This document shows positions 8,202-17,286 of a stretch of DNA of 36,217 nucleotides, piece by piece. The translations under genes and the position numbers were made by a program. Under the pieces are notes generated by a model. The model saw only the letters and a list, made by a program, of their open reading frames with translations, was not told where the DNA came from and did no database searches. The stretch spans positions 1 to 36,217 of the forward strand of contig JANQSH010000017.1 in NCBI GenBank assembly GCA_028284145.1, written 5' to 3'. The stretch's first letter is position 1; each line of letters starts with the position of its first letter. Source of the DNA: Planctomycetaceae bacterium. Lineage in GTDB: Bacteria; Planctomycetota; Planctomycetia; Planctomycetales; Planctomycetaceae.

Positions 8202-8585
8202 TCAGATCCATGTCGGGCCATCGTTGTCGATCAGCACTTTGAGCATCTGAACATCGCGCGGTAGCAGCCGGGTATAGAGCTCGATGCCGACCAAATACCG
8301 GCCTTCGGGTAATTCATCCACATGCCTCACCAGCCCACGAACTTCCCGATCAAAACGTTGAACGATATTCTGCAGACGGATTTTGAGTTGTTCGCCGTGC
8401 TCGAGCGTCTGATCGAGTTCCAACCCGATCCCCGCCGCAGAGATATCTTTCAACGTGCCGGGGATGCCGTTCCGCATAACGTCGGAATCGCGATACAACG
8501 TCACAAACGCTTTGCCGGTGTTGCGATGCAAATCGCGTCGATCATCATCCTGCGGTACGTGGAAGTTTGGTGCAGAACCGGACAT
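8202..8585 (-). CDS. PilZ-domain protein, predicted c-di-GMP receptor
   Basis: A 127-residue protein consisting essentially of one PilZ domain. The c-di-GMP signature is intact: RRDLHR (residues 16-21, containing RxxxR) and DISAAG (47-52, the D/NxSxxG motif), followed by beta strands LKIRLQ, VRGLVRHV and YLVGIEL. PilZ proteins bind cyclic di-GMP and alter partner proteins in motility, surface attachment or wall biosynthesis; no enzymatic domain is fused here. The start ATG 8585 has GAGGTG five bases upstream. It is a single gene downstream of and co-oriented with hslU, separated by about 150 bp, so it may have its own promoter. Confidence 0.85.
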   Translation of the reverse strand: MSGSAPNFHVPQDDDRRDLHRNTGKAFVTLYRDSDVMRNGIPGTLKDISAAGIGLELDQTLEHGEQLKIRLQNIVQRFDREVRGLVRHVDELPEGRYLVGIELYTRLLPRDVQMLKVLIDNDGPTWI

Positions 8586-8736
8586 GGTTCACCTCGCAGT
8601 TCATCGACGGGAAAGGCCATGCTGATCGAACTGGTTGAGCAAACACCAGAACGACGAACAGGTCTGAATCTCAAGTTGCATCAAGGATAGTGTATAATTC
8701 GACGACCTGGCAACCACGATCTGTCAAACGAACAAA

Positions 8737-10077
8737 CTACAGGATGAACTTGCTCAGGTCTTCGTCCTGTGTGATCGACTCCAGCCGCTGTTTGACGTAC
8801 GCGCTATCGACTGTTACGGTAATCTCTGCATCCATCGGAGCTTCAAAGCTGACCTCTTCCAGCAACCGTTCGAGAATTGTGTGTAACCGACGGGCACCGA
8901 TGTTTTGTGTCGTCTGATTCACATGATGAGCGATGTCAGCCAAAGCTTCGATGCCATCATCGGTGAACTTCAGTGTCACACCATCGGTGGCCAGCAATGC
9001 TTCATATTGGCGAGTAAGTGATCCAGTTGGCTCCGTCAGAATGCGGACGAAATCATCCCGCGTAAGGTCGGCCAGTTCGACACGAATCGGAAACCGGCCC
9101 TGCAACTCGGGCATGAGGTCAGAAGGTTTGGAGCGATGAAAGGCTCCCGCCGCAATGAACAGCATGTAGTCTGTGCGGACTGAACCATATCGTGTCTGCA
9201 CCGTTGTCCCTTCTACGATCGGCAGCAGATCGCGCTGCACACCCTGTCGGCTGACATCGGCATTGCGTCCCTCTTCCGAACCACAAATTTTGTCGATCTC
9301 GTCGAGGAAGATCATACCGCTGTTTTCCGCCAACTCGACCGCCTCTTCATTGATGGCGTCGCGATCGGTCAACGCTTCGATCTCCTGATCCATCAACACG
9401 CTGCGCGCATCTTTCACCTTCAAATTTCTGTCAGCGTTCTGTTTCGGCATGATGCGTTCAAACATATTCTGCAGGTCGACATCCATGTTCTCCATTCCCA
9501 TGTTGGAAAAGACCTGCACCGGCATCTGCCGCTGCTCGACCGAGATTTCCACTTCCCGGTCTTCCAATTCACCATTGCGCAACATCGCCCGGAATTTCTC
9601 AAGCGTCCGTTCGTGACGTTCCATGTTTTCCTGGCGGCGTTCGTCGTCCGGTTCCCATTCGGGAGCCGGTACCAGCAATTCGAGCAAACGGTCTTCCACC
9701 CGTTCAGCCGCCTGCTCTTTCAACTCTTCCCGCTTTCGATCCATCACCAGTTTCACGGCGGCATCGGCAAGATCACGGACCATGCTTTCGACGTCTCGGC
9801 CATAATAGCCGACTTCGGTGTACTTGGTTGCCTCGACCTTGATAAATGGCGCGCCGGTCAACCTGGCCAGACGTCGGGTGATTTCAGTCTTCCCGACACC
9901 AGTCGGGCCAATCATCACGATGTTCTTCGGAGTGACTTCCGCCTGCAATTCCGGAGGGAGCTGGCGCCAGCGGTACCGGTTTCTCAATGCGATCGCAACA
10001 GATCGTTTGGCGTCATCCTGTCCAACAATATGTTCATCGAGTTTTGCGACGACTTCGCGCGGGGTCAGTTCGAGCAC
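8737..10077 (-). CDS. hslU: HslU, ATPase/unfoldase of the HslUV protease
   Basis: A 446-residue AAA+ ATPase that unfolds substrates and feeds them into the HslV peptidase in the cytoplasm. Walker A is GPTGVGKT (57-64), Walker B MIFLDEID (255-262), sensor/arginine-finger region GRFPIRVEL (about 327-335), with a full intermediate (I) domain at about 110-240. The C-terminus DLSKFIL matches the tail that docks into HslV. The central pore loop, GYVG in the E. coli protein, reads GYYG here (90-93). The start is GTG at 10077, overlapping the last codons of hslV by 13 bp and preceded by GGTGGAGGAA, consistent with translational coupling. Length is normal for the family. Confidence 0.97.
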   Translation of the reverse strand: MLELTPREVVAKLDEHIVGQDDAKRSVAIALRNRYRWRQLPPELQAEVTPKNIVMIGPTGVGKTEITRRLARLTGAPFIKVEATKYTEVGYYGRDVESMVRDLADAAVKLVMDRKREELKEQAAERVEDRLLELLVPAPEWEPDDERRQENMERHERTLEKFRAMLRNGELEDREVEISVEQRQMPVQVFSNMGMENMDVDLQNMFERIMPKQNADRNLKVKDARSVLMDQEIEALTDRDAINEEAVELAENSGMIFLDEIDKICGSEEGRNADVSRQGVQRDLLPIVEGTTVQTRYGSVRTDYMLFIAAGAFHRSKPSDLMPELQGRFPIRVELADLTRDDFVRILTEPTGSLTRQYEALLATDGVTLKFTDDGIEALADIAHHVNQTTQNIGARRLHTILERLLEEVSFEAPMDAEITVTVDSAYVKQRLESITQDEDLSKFIL

Positions 10078-10622
10078 GGAAGTTCCTCCACCTTGATGTT
10101 GTCATTCGTGTAGATGTCAATCTCCGCCGCAATTCCCAACGCCTTCTCGACAATTTCCCTGGCCGACAAATCCGCATGACGCTGCAATGCTCGCGCCGCT
10201 GCCATTGCATATTGGCCACCCGAACCAATGCCGATGATGCCATCGGTCGGCTGCACGACATCACCCTGGCCGGTAATCAAAAAGCTGTGTTCCTCATTCA
10301 CCACAACCATCAACGCTTCCAGTCGGCGCAACACACGGTCAGTCCGCCAGTCGCGGGCCAGTTCGGTCGCAGCCCGGGTGAGATTGCTGGGGTAATCCTT
10401 CGCTTTCGCCTCAAAGCGTTCCAGCAACGCGAAGGCATCGGCAGTCGAACCGGCGAATCCCGTAATCACCTTGTCGTCCAACAGCCAGCGGATTTTCGTC
10501 GTGTCAGACTTCATGACCGTGTCGCCGTATGTTACCTGGCCATCACCACCCAGTGCGACCACGCCATTGTGACGCACCGTCAGAATGGTTGTGGATCGCC
10601 ACTTCTTTTTCTCTCTGGGCAT
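10065..10622 (-). CDS. hslV: HslV, peptidase subunit of the HslUV protease
   Basis: A 185-residue N-terminal-nucleophile threonine peptidase forming the proteolytic chamber with HslU. The motif [12 protein letters not shown] places the catalytic threonine at residue 11, after a ten-residue basic propeptide ([10 protein letters not shown]) that must be removed, longer than the single Met in E. coli. [14 protein letters not shown] and [11 protein letters not shown] are typical family segments. ATG 10622 was chosen over an in-frame extension to 10799 because GGGAG lies six bases upstream and the family begins here. First gene of the hslV-hslU operon. Confidence 0.96.
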   Translation of the reverse strand: MPREKKKWRSTTILTVRHNGVVALGGDGQVTYGDTVMKSDTTKIRWLLDDKVITGFAGSTADAFALLERFEAKAKDYPSNLTRAATELARDWRTDRVLRRLEALMVVVNEEHSFLITGQGDVVQPTDGIIGIGSGGQYAMAAARALQRHADLSAREIVEKALGIAAEIDIYTNDNIKVEELPCSN

Positions 10623-10893
10623 TTCATTCTCCCGATTGATTCTTTCATTCGCCTGTCGGACAAAGTTCTTAACCGATCCGAGCAGTTGGATGTGTCGCAG
10701 GCGGACAAGCTGACACCGTAATAACTTCCACATCCCATCACAACGGTCTGCCCAGACTCGTGCGCGAATGTGGACAGAACAAGGTCGCCCGGTTTGCACG
10801 TCAAGCAGCTATCCTGTTGATTCTGTCACCCTGTTCTTTCTCTCACAGACAAACAGCACCGAGGGAGAGTGCCCCGCAAAAACTCCTTGTGCG
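10623..10893. promoter_or_regulatory. Upstream region of hslVU
   Basis: Non-coding, between hslV (leftward) and the transposase remnant. The hslVU promoter should lie here. No HrcA/CIRCE-type inverted repeat or clear heat-shock promoter could be recognised. Frames in this stretch look like chance. Confidence 0.4.
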
Positions 10894-11083
10894 GGTGTGA
10901 CCTTTGGCGAAGACTGCTGCCGGGTGAGAATCGGATCCCGCACCTCAGGTTCTGGCGGCAATGCGAAATATCGCCATCAACTGGCTGCGTGCCGGAAAAG
11001 TTGACAACATTGCAGCAGCTTTACACGAAAACGCCTGGAATCCCCAACGCTTCTTCGCCAAACTCGGGAAAACAGGCAATTGA
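10894..11083 (+). pseudogene. Remnant of an ISAs1-family transposase (3' end, frameshifted)
   Basis: Frame 1 reads GVTFGEDCCRVR (10894-10929), matching the DVTFGEDxxRVR block near the C-terminus of ISAs1-type transposases. The continuation, APQVLAAMRNIAINWLR through to GKTGN and a TGA at 11081, is in frame 2, so one base has been gained (or two lost) around 10925-10935. An in-frame TGA at 10925 blocks frame 2 upstream. The 5' part of the gene is not recognisable, so only about 60 codons survive. The sequence CCCTG just after the stop could be the old right end (ISAs1 ends often begin CAGGG), but this is weak. Confidence 0.75.
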
Positions 11084-11188
11084 GCCGCCCTGGTGAGAGA
11101 GCAATCTTCGATCACATCCTGGTATGGAATCTGATAGAATCAAACCACGTTTTCGATTCATCATTCTCATTCACATCAATTCTGCGGC

Positions 11189-12604
11189 ATGTCTGATATT
11201 CCGAACGAAACACGGTTCTCGCTTTCGATTCCCTCATTGACGGCCGTCATCCTGCCGGTTGCGGCGATAGCCGTTTACGTGCAAAGCGAACGGCTGCGGG
11301 ACTGGATCGGTCCGGGACGATCGAAACTGTTTCTGCTGATGCTTGCGTTGTTCTTCGCGTGGGGTATCGTCGGTCTGATTGCCAGTGCCACGCGGCCACC
11401 CGCGGCCCGAAATCGCTGGAGCCTCACCCGTCGAAGAGTCGCCATCACACGCCCCGGTTTGGTCTATCTGGTGATGATGGCCGTGATGTTTCTTGGTTCG
11501 ACTCTCGGTGGATCGAACATGTTGATGCTCATTTTTGCCTTGATGACCGGCCCGTTTATCCTCAATGGCTGGACAGTCCTCGGCATGTTGAAGCGGATTC
11601 GTGTGTCTCGTTCTCTGCCGGAGCGGGTGATGGCGGGGGAAGTCGCTTCGGTTGAACTGGGCATCGAAAACCGAAAGTGGCTGATTGGCAACTGGATGAT
11701 CTCGCTTCGCGATTCGATCGTCGGACCACGCGAGGAATTGCGGGGGGAAGTCGTCTTCGCTCACGTTCCCCGCCGACAGACACGATACGGCTGTTATCAG
11801 ATGACGCTCACACAACGTGGCATTTACCAGTTCGGTCCACTTGAGGCGGCTTCGCAGTTTCCACTCGGCCTGATTGAGCGGGGACAGTTCTTTCCGAAAA
11901 AGAATGATGTGCTGGTTTATCCCAGATTAGGCCGCCTGAGTGAACGGTGGAAGGTGGAGCATCTGCAGGCGAGTGAACTGGTCGAACGCCAGCAACAGCG
12001 AGGGCCATTTGATGATGAGTTTCATCGCCTGCGCGAATACCGTTTCGGCGACAATCCCAAATCGATCCACTGGCGGACATCGGCTCGGCAGAATGAATTG
12101 ATGGTCCGCGAGCATATCCCCTGCCGGGATCAACACCTGCTCGTGCTGGTCGATTTCTGGCAACCGGAAAAACCGACGGCTGAGGAAATCAAACGAACGG
12201 AGTTGGCAGCCAGTTTCGCGGCAACGTTGTGTGTCGAACAGGTTCGCGAAAGCCGCAGCAGCCGGGTGATTTTGGGAATCGCCGGGAAGAAGTTTCTCAC
12301 CGCAACTCATAGCGCCGGGGCAAGAGTACTCAATGCGCTGCTGGATATCCTGGCAGTCGCCCAACCGCAAGTCGGTTCGCAAACCATGGAACTGACGAAA
12401 GCGATCCAGACTCAGAACAGTTACGACTCGCGATTGATTGTCATCACCACACGACCGGCCGGTTCCCGGGAACGACAGGACTGGCATGACAAGCTGGTGA
12501 ACGACATTGGTGGCCTGATGCCGGGGAATCTGGAAATCATTGAAGCCGACGCACAGCAATTATCCTCTTTTTTCACTATCCCGCCTGCCGAGCAGGTGAG
12601 TTGA
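11189..12604 (+). CDS. DUF58-domain membrane protein
   Basis: A 471-residue protein with four hydrophobic N-terminal segments (about 12-30, 43-64, 92-108 and 110-128), then a cytoplasmic region. That region contains the DUF58 signature LREYRFGDNPKSIHWRTSAR (around residues 280-300) followed by a von Willebrand A-like fold (LLVLVDFWQP). DUF58 proteins usually sit with a MoxR AAA+ ATPase and a TgpA-like transglutaminase and are thought to act in assembly or maturation of envelope complexes. Here the transglutaminase follows 21 bp downstream, but no moxR gene is in the window and a degenerate transposase precedes it. ATG 11189 has only a weak RBS. Confidence 0.9.
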   Translation: MSDIPNETRFSLSIPSLTAVILPVAAIAVYVQSERLRDWIGPGRSKLFLLMLALFFAWGIVGLIASATRPPAARNRWSLTRRRVAITRPGLVYLVMMAVMFLGSTLGGSNMLMLIFALMTGPFILNGWTVLGMLKRIRVSRSLPERVMAGEVASVELGIENRKWLIGNWMISLRDSIVGPREELRGEVVFAHVPRRQTRYGCYQMTLTQRGIYQFGPLEAASQFPLGLIERGQFFPKKNDVLVYPRLGRLSERWKVEHLQASELVERQQQRGPFDDEFHRLREYRFGDNPKSIHWRTSARQNELMVREHIPCRDQHLLVLVDFWQPEKPTAEEIKRTELAASFAATLCVEQVRESRSSRVILGIAGKKFLTATHSAGARVLNALLDILAVAQPQVGSQTMELTKAIQTQNSYDSRLIVITTRPAGSRERQDWHDKLVNDIGGLMPGNLEIIEADAQQLSSFFTIPPAEQVS

Positions 12605-12625
12605 ACCGATTGTTGCGAGCCAACC

Positions 12626-15052
12626 GTGAAACGATTGACATACATTTTTCAGTTGAGCCTCTTTGTGTGGGTGGCATTGGCGAGTGTCATTCTTGGTCTG
12701 GCGGAAGGAACATTTCTGCCACAATTTGCAACAGTCCCTTTGGCAATCGTTGCATTTTTCCTTACGGAACGGCGACAGGCGCTTGTGATGCGGCCTGCTT
12801 TCGCCAACGCAGCGGGGATTCTGGCGTTTGTCTCGGCTGGTTTGGAATTCTTCAGCGGGAATATCGAATCGCGACTGCTGGCCGGGGCACACTTGATGGT
12901 CTACGTCACCTGGATCGTCATGTTTCAGAAGAAGACGATCACGCAATACTGGTTTCTGGCGGCACTCGCGTTATTGCAGGTCGCCGTGGGATCGGTTCTG
13001 ACGCGCGATTCCTCTTTCGGCGCGTTACTTTTCATCTTTGTGTTTCTTGGCATCTGGACACTCTCGGTCTTCACATTGTACCGCACACAACTCGCGGTGA
13101 AACGCCGCTCAAGCCAATCGTTGAGTTCCCAGTCTGCAACGGCAAAAAATGACGCATCATCGACGACGGGATCACTTGTCACGGTTACAAGTTCGACACA
13201 GGCAACCATCCAGCACGACGATCAGAAGAACTGGGTCAATTTCCCGTTCGGTGTACGATCGGTTGTCACAACAGTGCTGGCGATGTTCATTTCAGCCTTT
13301 TTCTTCTTGATCGTTCCACGAAAGTTCTGGCAGTCTCCCAATCCCGACGGAGATATGGGAACGTCGCTGTTCGCACAATCAACTGTGGGATATTCCGATT
13401 CTGTCCGGCTGGGCGAAATGGGCCAGATCCTGGAAAGTACGGCCCCGGCTTTTCAGGTGCGTTTCACCAACGCCCTGACGGATGAGCGGATCGACGTTTT
13501 GGAGCAGGCGAATCGTTTGGGTTTTGACGAGCCGATCTTTCGAGGCAGCGTACTCGAACAGTATGAAAACGGTCACTGGTCATCAGTTGATACGGATGAA
13601 CATGCCAGGGAAACAACTGTTCGTGTGGAACGCACGTCGGAAATGGTACGGCAGGAGTATTACCTGCAGCCGTTTGGTTCCGATGTTCTGTTCGCCCTGC
13701 CTCGCGTTGAAGATTGCGTTGTGCTGCATCAAGGTCAGTTGAGTCAGGATCAATTCAAGAAAACTGTCCACAACCGCTTGACCGATGTGTGGAGGAATCC
13801 CTTCAGCAGTGCGACGTCATCCATCACCTATCAGACGGTTTCGCCAATGCAATACCGAACGTCCATCTTCGATCCCACGCGTCGCCAACCGCGTGCATTG
13901 GGCCGACTGTCGTTTTTCGCTCAACAACGATACCTGCGCGACTGTCTGCAGATGCCCGAAAAATCGTTGCAGCGTTTGCAGGTCGAGGCAAAACGGATTG
14001 TGGAATCGACTGATCCGAATGTTCCGTTGCCACAAACACGAATGGAAGTTGCACACAAGCTGGAAAGCCATTTGCGCGACTCGGGTGAGTTTGGCTACAC
14101 GCTGAATCAGTCGATCGTCGATTCGAGCATTGACCCGCTTGAGGACTTTCTCTTCAACCGCAAACAGGGCCACTGTGAATACTACGCATCGGCCTTGGCA
14201 CTAATGTTACGTACCGTCGGCATTCCGTCGCGCATCGTTACCGGTTTCAAGGGGGGAACGGAAAACCGTTTCACGGGAAATTACGAAGTGCAGCAGCGGC
14301 ACGCCCACGCCTGGGTGGAAGCTTACATTGACGGCTACTGGGTTGTGCTGGATGCGACACCCGCCTCGGCCCGCAATGAAAGCCTGAACCAGATGTCCGG
14401 CGGAATGCAGTCGCTGCAAGAGTTTCAACGCTACCTGGATGGCATCTGGCAGAATTACGTTGTGCGGTTAAACGATCAGCAACAGCAAAATCAGCTATAT
14501 CGACCGATCGGCATCGCGGCGTCAAATTGGTGGCGGAATCTGACCTCCGAGGGGCCGCGTTCCCAATCGACATGGAAGCGCGCTTTGGCGACGTTGTTGA
14601 CGCCCAGTCGCTGGTTCACGGGCGAAGGGCTTTTGACGTGGGCTGGCCTCCTGTTTGTGGTCGTTGGCGGCTACTGGCTGCTACGTCGTTTCGTGGGTTC
14701 GCTGCGACAACAGCGGAAGACGATTCGCGAAAAGAGAAAACGAGATCCTGCCAGGGTTGTGGAGTTTTACGAGCGATTCCGCGAGATTTGTCGCCACATC
14801 GATTTGACGCGTTTACCAGCTCAGACACACAAAGAGTTCGTCACCGATGTTCAGTACCAGTTGGCACAACGAAATCTGGATGAAGCCTATCCAGATGGCG
14901 CAGAACTGGTTACAAAGCTGTTTTATCGGGTTCGTTTTGGCGATGGTGCGATTTCAGACGACGAAGCTGCTCAAGTTGATGGTTTCCTGACAAATCTCGA
15001 AGCGTTGGTCAGCCAGCAGCCCGACCCGCGCAACAACAATGCAGCAACCTGA
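12626..15052 (+). CDS. TgpA-like membrane transglutaminase (DUF3488 + transglutaminase core)
   Basis: An 808-residue protein. The N-terminal ~145 residues form several membrane helices of the DUF3488 type, with another helix at about 210-230. A large periplasmic region contains the transglutaminase-like papain fold with the complete catalytic triad: Cys517 in GHCEYYASAL, His561 in HAHAW and Asp576 in VVLDATPA. A final helix (about 671-690) and a cytoplasmic tail with a DUF4129-like segment follow. The family is known for envelope-associated acyl-transfer or protease activity; the substrate is not known here. The start is GTG 12626, 21 bp after the DUF58 gene, so the two are surely co-transcribed. 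Confidence 0.92.
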   Translation: MKRLTYIFQLSLFVWVALASVILGLAEGTFLPQFATVPLAIVAFFLTERRQALVMRPAFANAAGILAFVSAGLEFFSGNIESRLLAGAHLMVYVTWIVMFQKKTITQYWFLAALALLQVAVGSVLTRDSSFGALLFIFVFLGIWTLSVFTLYRTQLAVKRRSSQSLSSQSATAKNDASSTTGSLVTVTSSTQATIQHDDQKNWVNFPFGVRSVVTTVLAMFISAFFFLIVPRKFWQSPNPDGDMGTSLFAQSTVGYSDSVRLGEMGQILESTAPAFQVRFTNALTDERIDVLEQANRLGFDEPIFRGSVLEQYENGHWSSVDTDEHARETTVRVERTSEMVRQEYYLQPFGSDVLFALPRVEDCVVLHQGQLSQDQFKKTVHNRLTDVWRNPFSSATSSITYQTVSPMQYRTSIFDPTRRQPRALGRLSFFAQQRYLRDCLQMPEKSLQRLQVEAKRIVESTDPNVPLPQTRMEVAHKLESHLRDSGEFGYTLNQSIVDSSIDPLEDFLFNRKQGHCEYYASALALMLRTVGIPSRIVTGFKGGTENRFTGNYEVQQRHAHAWVEAYIDGYWVVLDATPASARNESLNQMSGGMQSLQEFQRYLDGIWQNYVVRLNDQQQQNQLYRPIGIAASNWWRNLTSEGPRSQSTWKRALATLLTPSRWFTGEGLLTWAGLLFVVVGGYWLLRRFVGSLRQQRKTIREKRKRDPARVVEFYERFREICRHIDLTRLPAQTHKEFVTDVQYQLAQRNLDEAYPDGAELVTKLFYRVRFGDGAISDDEAAQVDGFLTNLEALVSQQPDPRNNNAAT

Positions 15053-15290
15053 CGGTTTTGTAATGTTCGGATTCGGCAATTTTCTGGACGGTCTATTCCA
15101 ATCCATCACAGAAGGGACGAGCGCCTTCCTGGGACTGCTCTGTCTGCTGGTCTTTGCGATTAATGCCGGGCTGATGATCTGGTTGTTGAATCGAAAGGGG
15201 GGGTTCGGTCTCAACCGATGTCCTCAATGTGGCCGGACGATCGTTTGCCCACACTGCAGCGATGACGAGTCTGCAGATAGTCCTTCTTAG
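15039..15290 (+). CDS. Small membrane protein with C-terminal zinc ribbon
   Basis: An 83-residue protein with one membrane helix (residues about 29-50, AFLGLLCLLVFAINAGLMIWLL) and a cytoplasmic CPQCGRTIVCPHC motif, a compact zinc ribbon with four Cys. It overlaps the transglutaminase gene by 14 bp, in keeping with an operon; ATG 15063 (MFGFGNF) is an alternative start just after that gene. Function unknown; a small adaptor in the DUF58-transglutaminase cluster is plausible. The stop TAG is the first three bases of a repeat-A element, so the original C-terminus may have been different. Confidence 0.7.
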   Translation: MQQPDGFVMFGFGNFLDGLFQSITEGTSAFLGLLCLLVFAINAGLMIWLLNRKGGFGLNRCPQCGRTIVCPHCSDDESADSPS

Positions 15291-15373
15291 CTCTTACGCT
15301 CTTCTGTGCCGCCACGGACGAAATACAGACTCCCACGATCCAGAGACGTCACACCAGAAGGTAAACTGCTCTA
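15288..15373 (-). repeat. Repeat family A, copy 1 (MITE-like)
   Basis: Read on the minus strand from 15373: TAGAGCAGTTTACC, then GGTGTGACGTCTCTGG, then GGCGGCACAGAAGAGCGTAA. It matches the other three copies over most of about 86 bp. The inner ends are roughly inverted (TAGAGC on one side, TAGCTC/GCTCTTACGC on the other). The element abuts and contributes the stop codon of the zinc-ribbon gene. Confidence 0.8.
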
Positions 15374-16110
15374 AATTCATCGCCCGGCAAACAAAACAAC
15401 CTGTATGTCGATTGCCATTCATCAGAAATTCCATTTTGAACTCACCCGATCGCAGCAACCTGCCGATCTATTTCAGTACCGCTTGAGATCGTCTTCGATT
15501 TGACTTTGAGAGAGACATTTGTCGCGCTGAGATATTTACAGGCAACATCTGTGACCCAAAACAATGCCTGTGGAAATCCAAACCAGCGCGATGGGGCAAC
15601 GGGACAAACGACCAAAAAGAATTCATTTCAGGACTGACTGGTGGCAGGAATTCACGGCGAATGCCAAAGTGGATTTGCCGCGCACAGACGTCTTGAGATG
15701 TTTTTTAACGCAGACAACTCAAGTAAACAGCCTCTTTCCATTGATCACGACGGAGGTGCCAAACCCGAATTACTGGCCAGAGTCAACATGAGGAAGTGCA
15801 ACGCACATCTCGGCTCCCGCCATTCTTAAAGCGACTCCACCGTCGCCGTCATGAAGAGGTTTGAGTGATTCGCCGTGGGGACTATTGTGACGGTTCCCGC
15901 GGCTTTTTCCATGCGCATCATGGTTGTTCTTTTCTGCGACTCCAGACTCTGTTCATTCATAGTTGCCGTTGCAGTGTCGATATAAAAGGTCACGTTTTCC
16001 AATGAAATCCGACGAAAAAGCAACACTGTCTGGTTGTTGAAATGTCCATTTGAGCAATTGCGGAACAGAGCCTGGTGTTCAATCAGCGATGTGATCCTGT
16101 CTTGCTGGCG
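15374..16110. other. Intergenic region with no confident gene (737 bp)
   Basis: Between repeat A and purC. Short frames occur on both strands but none has a recognisable domain or good RBS. The most notable is a minus-strand stretch that stays open in the same frame as purC directly after its stop (16110 down to 15826, about 94 codons, with a GTG at 16026). It reads like ordinary protein but has no family match I can name, and could be a decayed gene. No promoter, terminator or RNA could be assigned. Confidence 0.4.
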
Positions 16111-16998
16111 TTACGCCCATGAAAACGATTTGCCGGTCAGCTTTTCATAGACTTCGATATATCTTTGCCGCGTCTTCTCGATTACATCCTCAGGCATTGC
16201 GGGTGGTTCACTGTTCTTGTTCCAGCCGGTCGTCAGCAGCCAGTCGCGAACGATCTGCTTATCGAAGGAAGGCTGGCCTTTGCCCGGTTCGTGTAAATCA
16301 GCCGGCCAGAAACGGGAACTGTCGGGAGTCAACACTTCGTCGATGAGCAGAACTTCACCATTGATCATGCCAAATTCCATTTTGGTATCGGCAATGATAA
16401 TTCCCTTCGTCTCGGCGTGTTCGCAACCTTTCGTGTAGATTTCGAGGCTGAGTGTTCGGAGCTTTTCGGAAAGGTCCGAACCGACAAGTTCGACCATCCG
16501 TTCAAAGGAGATGTTCTCGTCATGTCCTTCTTCTGCCTTGGTCGCCGGTGTGAATATCGGTTCAGGCAGTCGGTCACTTTCCACCAGTCCATCGGGGAGT
16601 TGTATCCCGCAGACTTTGCCGGAATGCTGATATTCTTTCCAGCCCGAGCCGGACAGGTAACCACGAACCACACATTCAATCGGCACCACATCGGTCTTGC
16701 GAACGATGACACTACGTCCATCCAGGGCTTCGCGGTCCGTTCCTTCGGGGAGTTCGAAATCATTCAGGTTGGTTGCCAACAGATGATCCGGTACATCGAG
16801 ACGCTCAAACCACATGTTGCTGAGTTGCGTCAGAACGCGGCCTTTATCCGGAATGCCATTGGGCAGCACCCAGTCAAAAGCGCTCGTGCGATCGGTCGCT
16901 ACAAACAGGAGTCTGTCACCGAAATCATAGACATCGCGTACCTTGCCGCGCTTGATAGCGATGTTCGGGAGAACGCTCTGCAATACGGCGGTGCTCAT
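16111..16998 (-). CDS. purC: PurC, SAICAR synthetase
   Basis: A 295-residue phosphoribosylaminoimidazole-succinocarboxamide synthase, which joins CAIR and aspartate using ATP in de novo purine synthesis (cytoplasm). Family motifs are clear: KRGKVRDVYDFGD near the N-terminus (nucleotide loop), VVRGYLSGSGWKEYQ, GIIIADTKMEFG and LIDEVLTPDSSRFW. The length fits the long bacterial/eukaryote-like form (about 290-300 residues) rather than the short ~240-residue form. It is a single gene with its own upstream region shared divergently with the GH10-like gene; no other purine gene is nearby. Confidence 0.97.
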   Translation of the reverse strand: MSTAVLQSVLPNIAIKRGKVRDVYDFGDRLLFVATDRTSAFDWVLPNGIPDKGRVLTQLSNMWFERLDVPDHLLATNLNDFELPEGTDREALDGRSVIVRKTDVVPIECVVRGYLSGSGWKEYQHSGKVCGIQLPDGLVESDRLPEPIFTPATKAEEGHDENISFERMVELVGSDLSEKLRTLSLEIYTKGCEHAETKGIIIADTKMEFGMINGEVLLIDEVLTPDSSRFWPADLHEPGKGQPSFDKQIVRDWLLTTGWNKNSEPPAMPEDVIEKTRQRYIEVYEKLTGKSFSWA

Positions 16999-17286
16999 TG
17001 TTCATGACTCAAAGGGTGAAACGTGTGACGAAGCGAGTCTATCTGACAATCATCCGACTGCATCGGGTGATTTTGGGTGTTCAGGCACATCATCCATCGA
17101 AAGTTCGATCGAAAATGATCCTTCATGCCACGAGTGTATCATTGGCCTGTTTCTTGAACAATGACCAGTGCAGAACTACACTGGCTTATAGATTTTCGTT
17201 AAGATTTCCCGCAATTTTCGTGGAAAATGATGTTCTGTCTGATCGCGTAGGATTCGTCGGCAGACACAACAGATAGAGGCTCGCGC
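16999..17286. promoter_or_regulatory. Divergent upstream region of purC and the GH10-like gene
   Basis: 288 bp between divergently transcribed genes, expected to hold both promoters. No purine riboswitch, PurR-like palindrome or strong -35/-10 pair could be recognised. Confidence 0.35.

Noticed and set aside
9613..10721. Long plus-strand frames opposite hslUV
   Set aside because: Shadow frames; hslU and hslV are unmistakable on the minus strand.
10623..10799. 59-residue N-terminal extension of HslV
   Set aside because: No family similarity, and the ATG at 10622 has a good Shine-Dalgarno sequence; HslV must begin just before its catalytic Thr.
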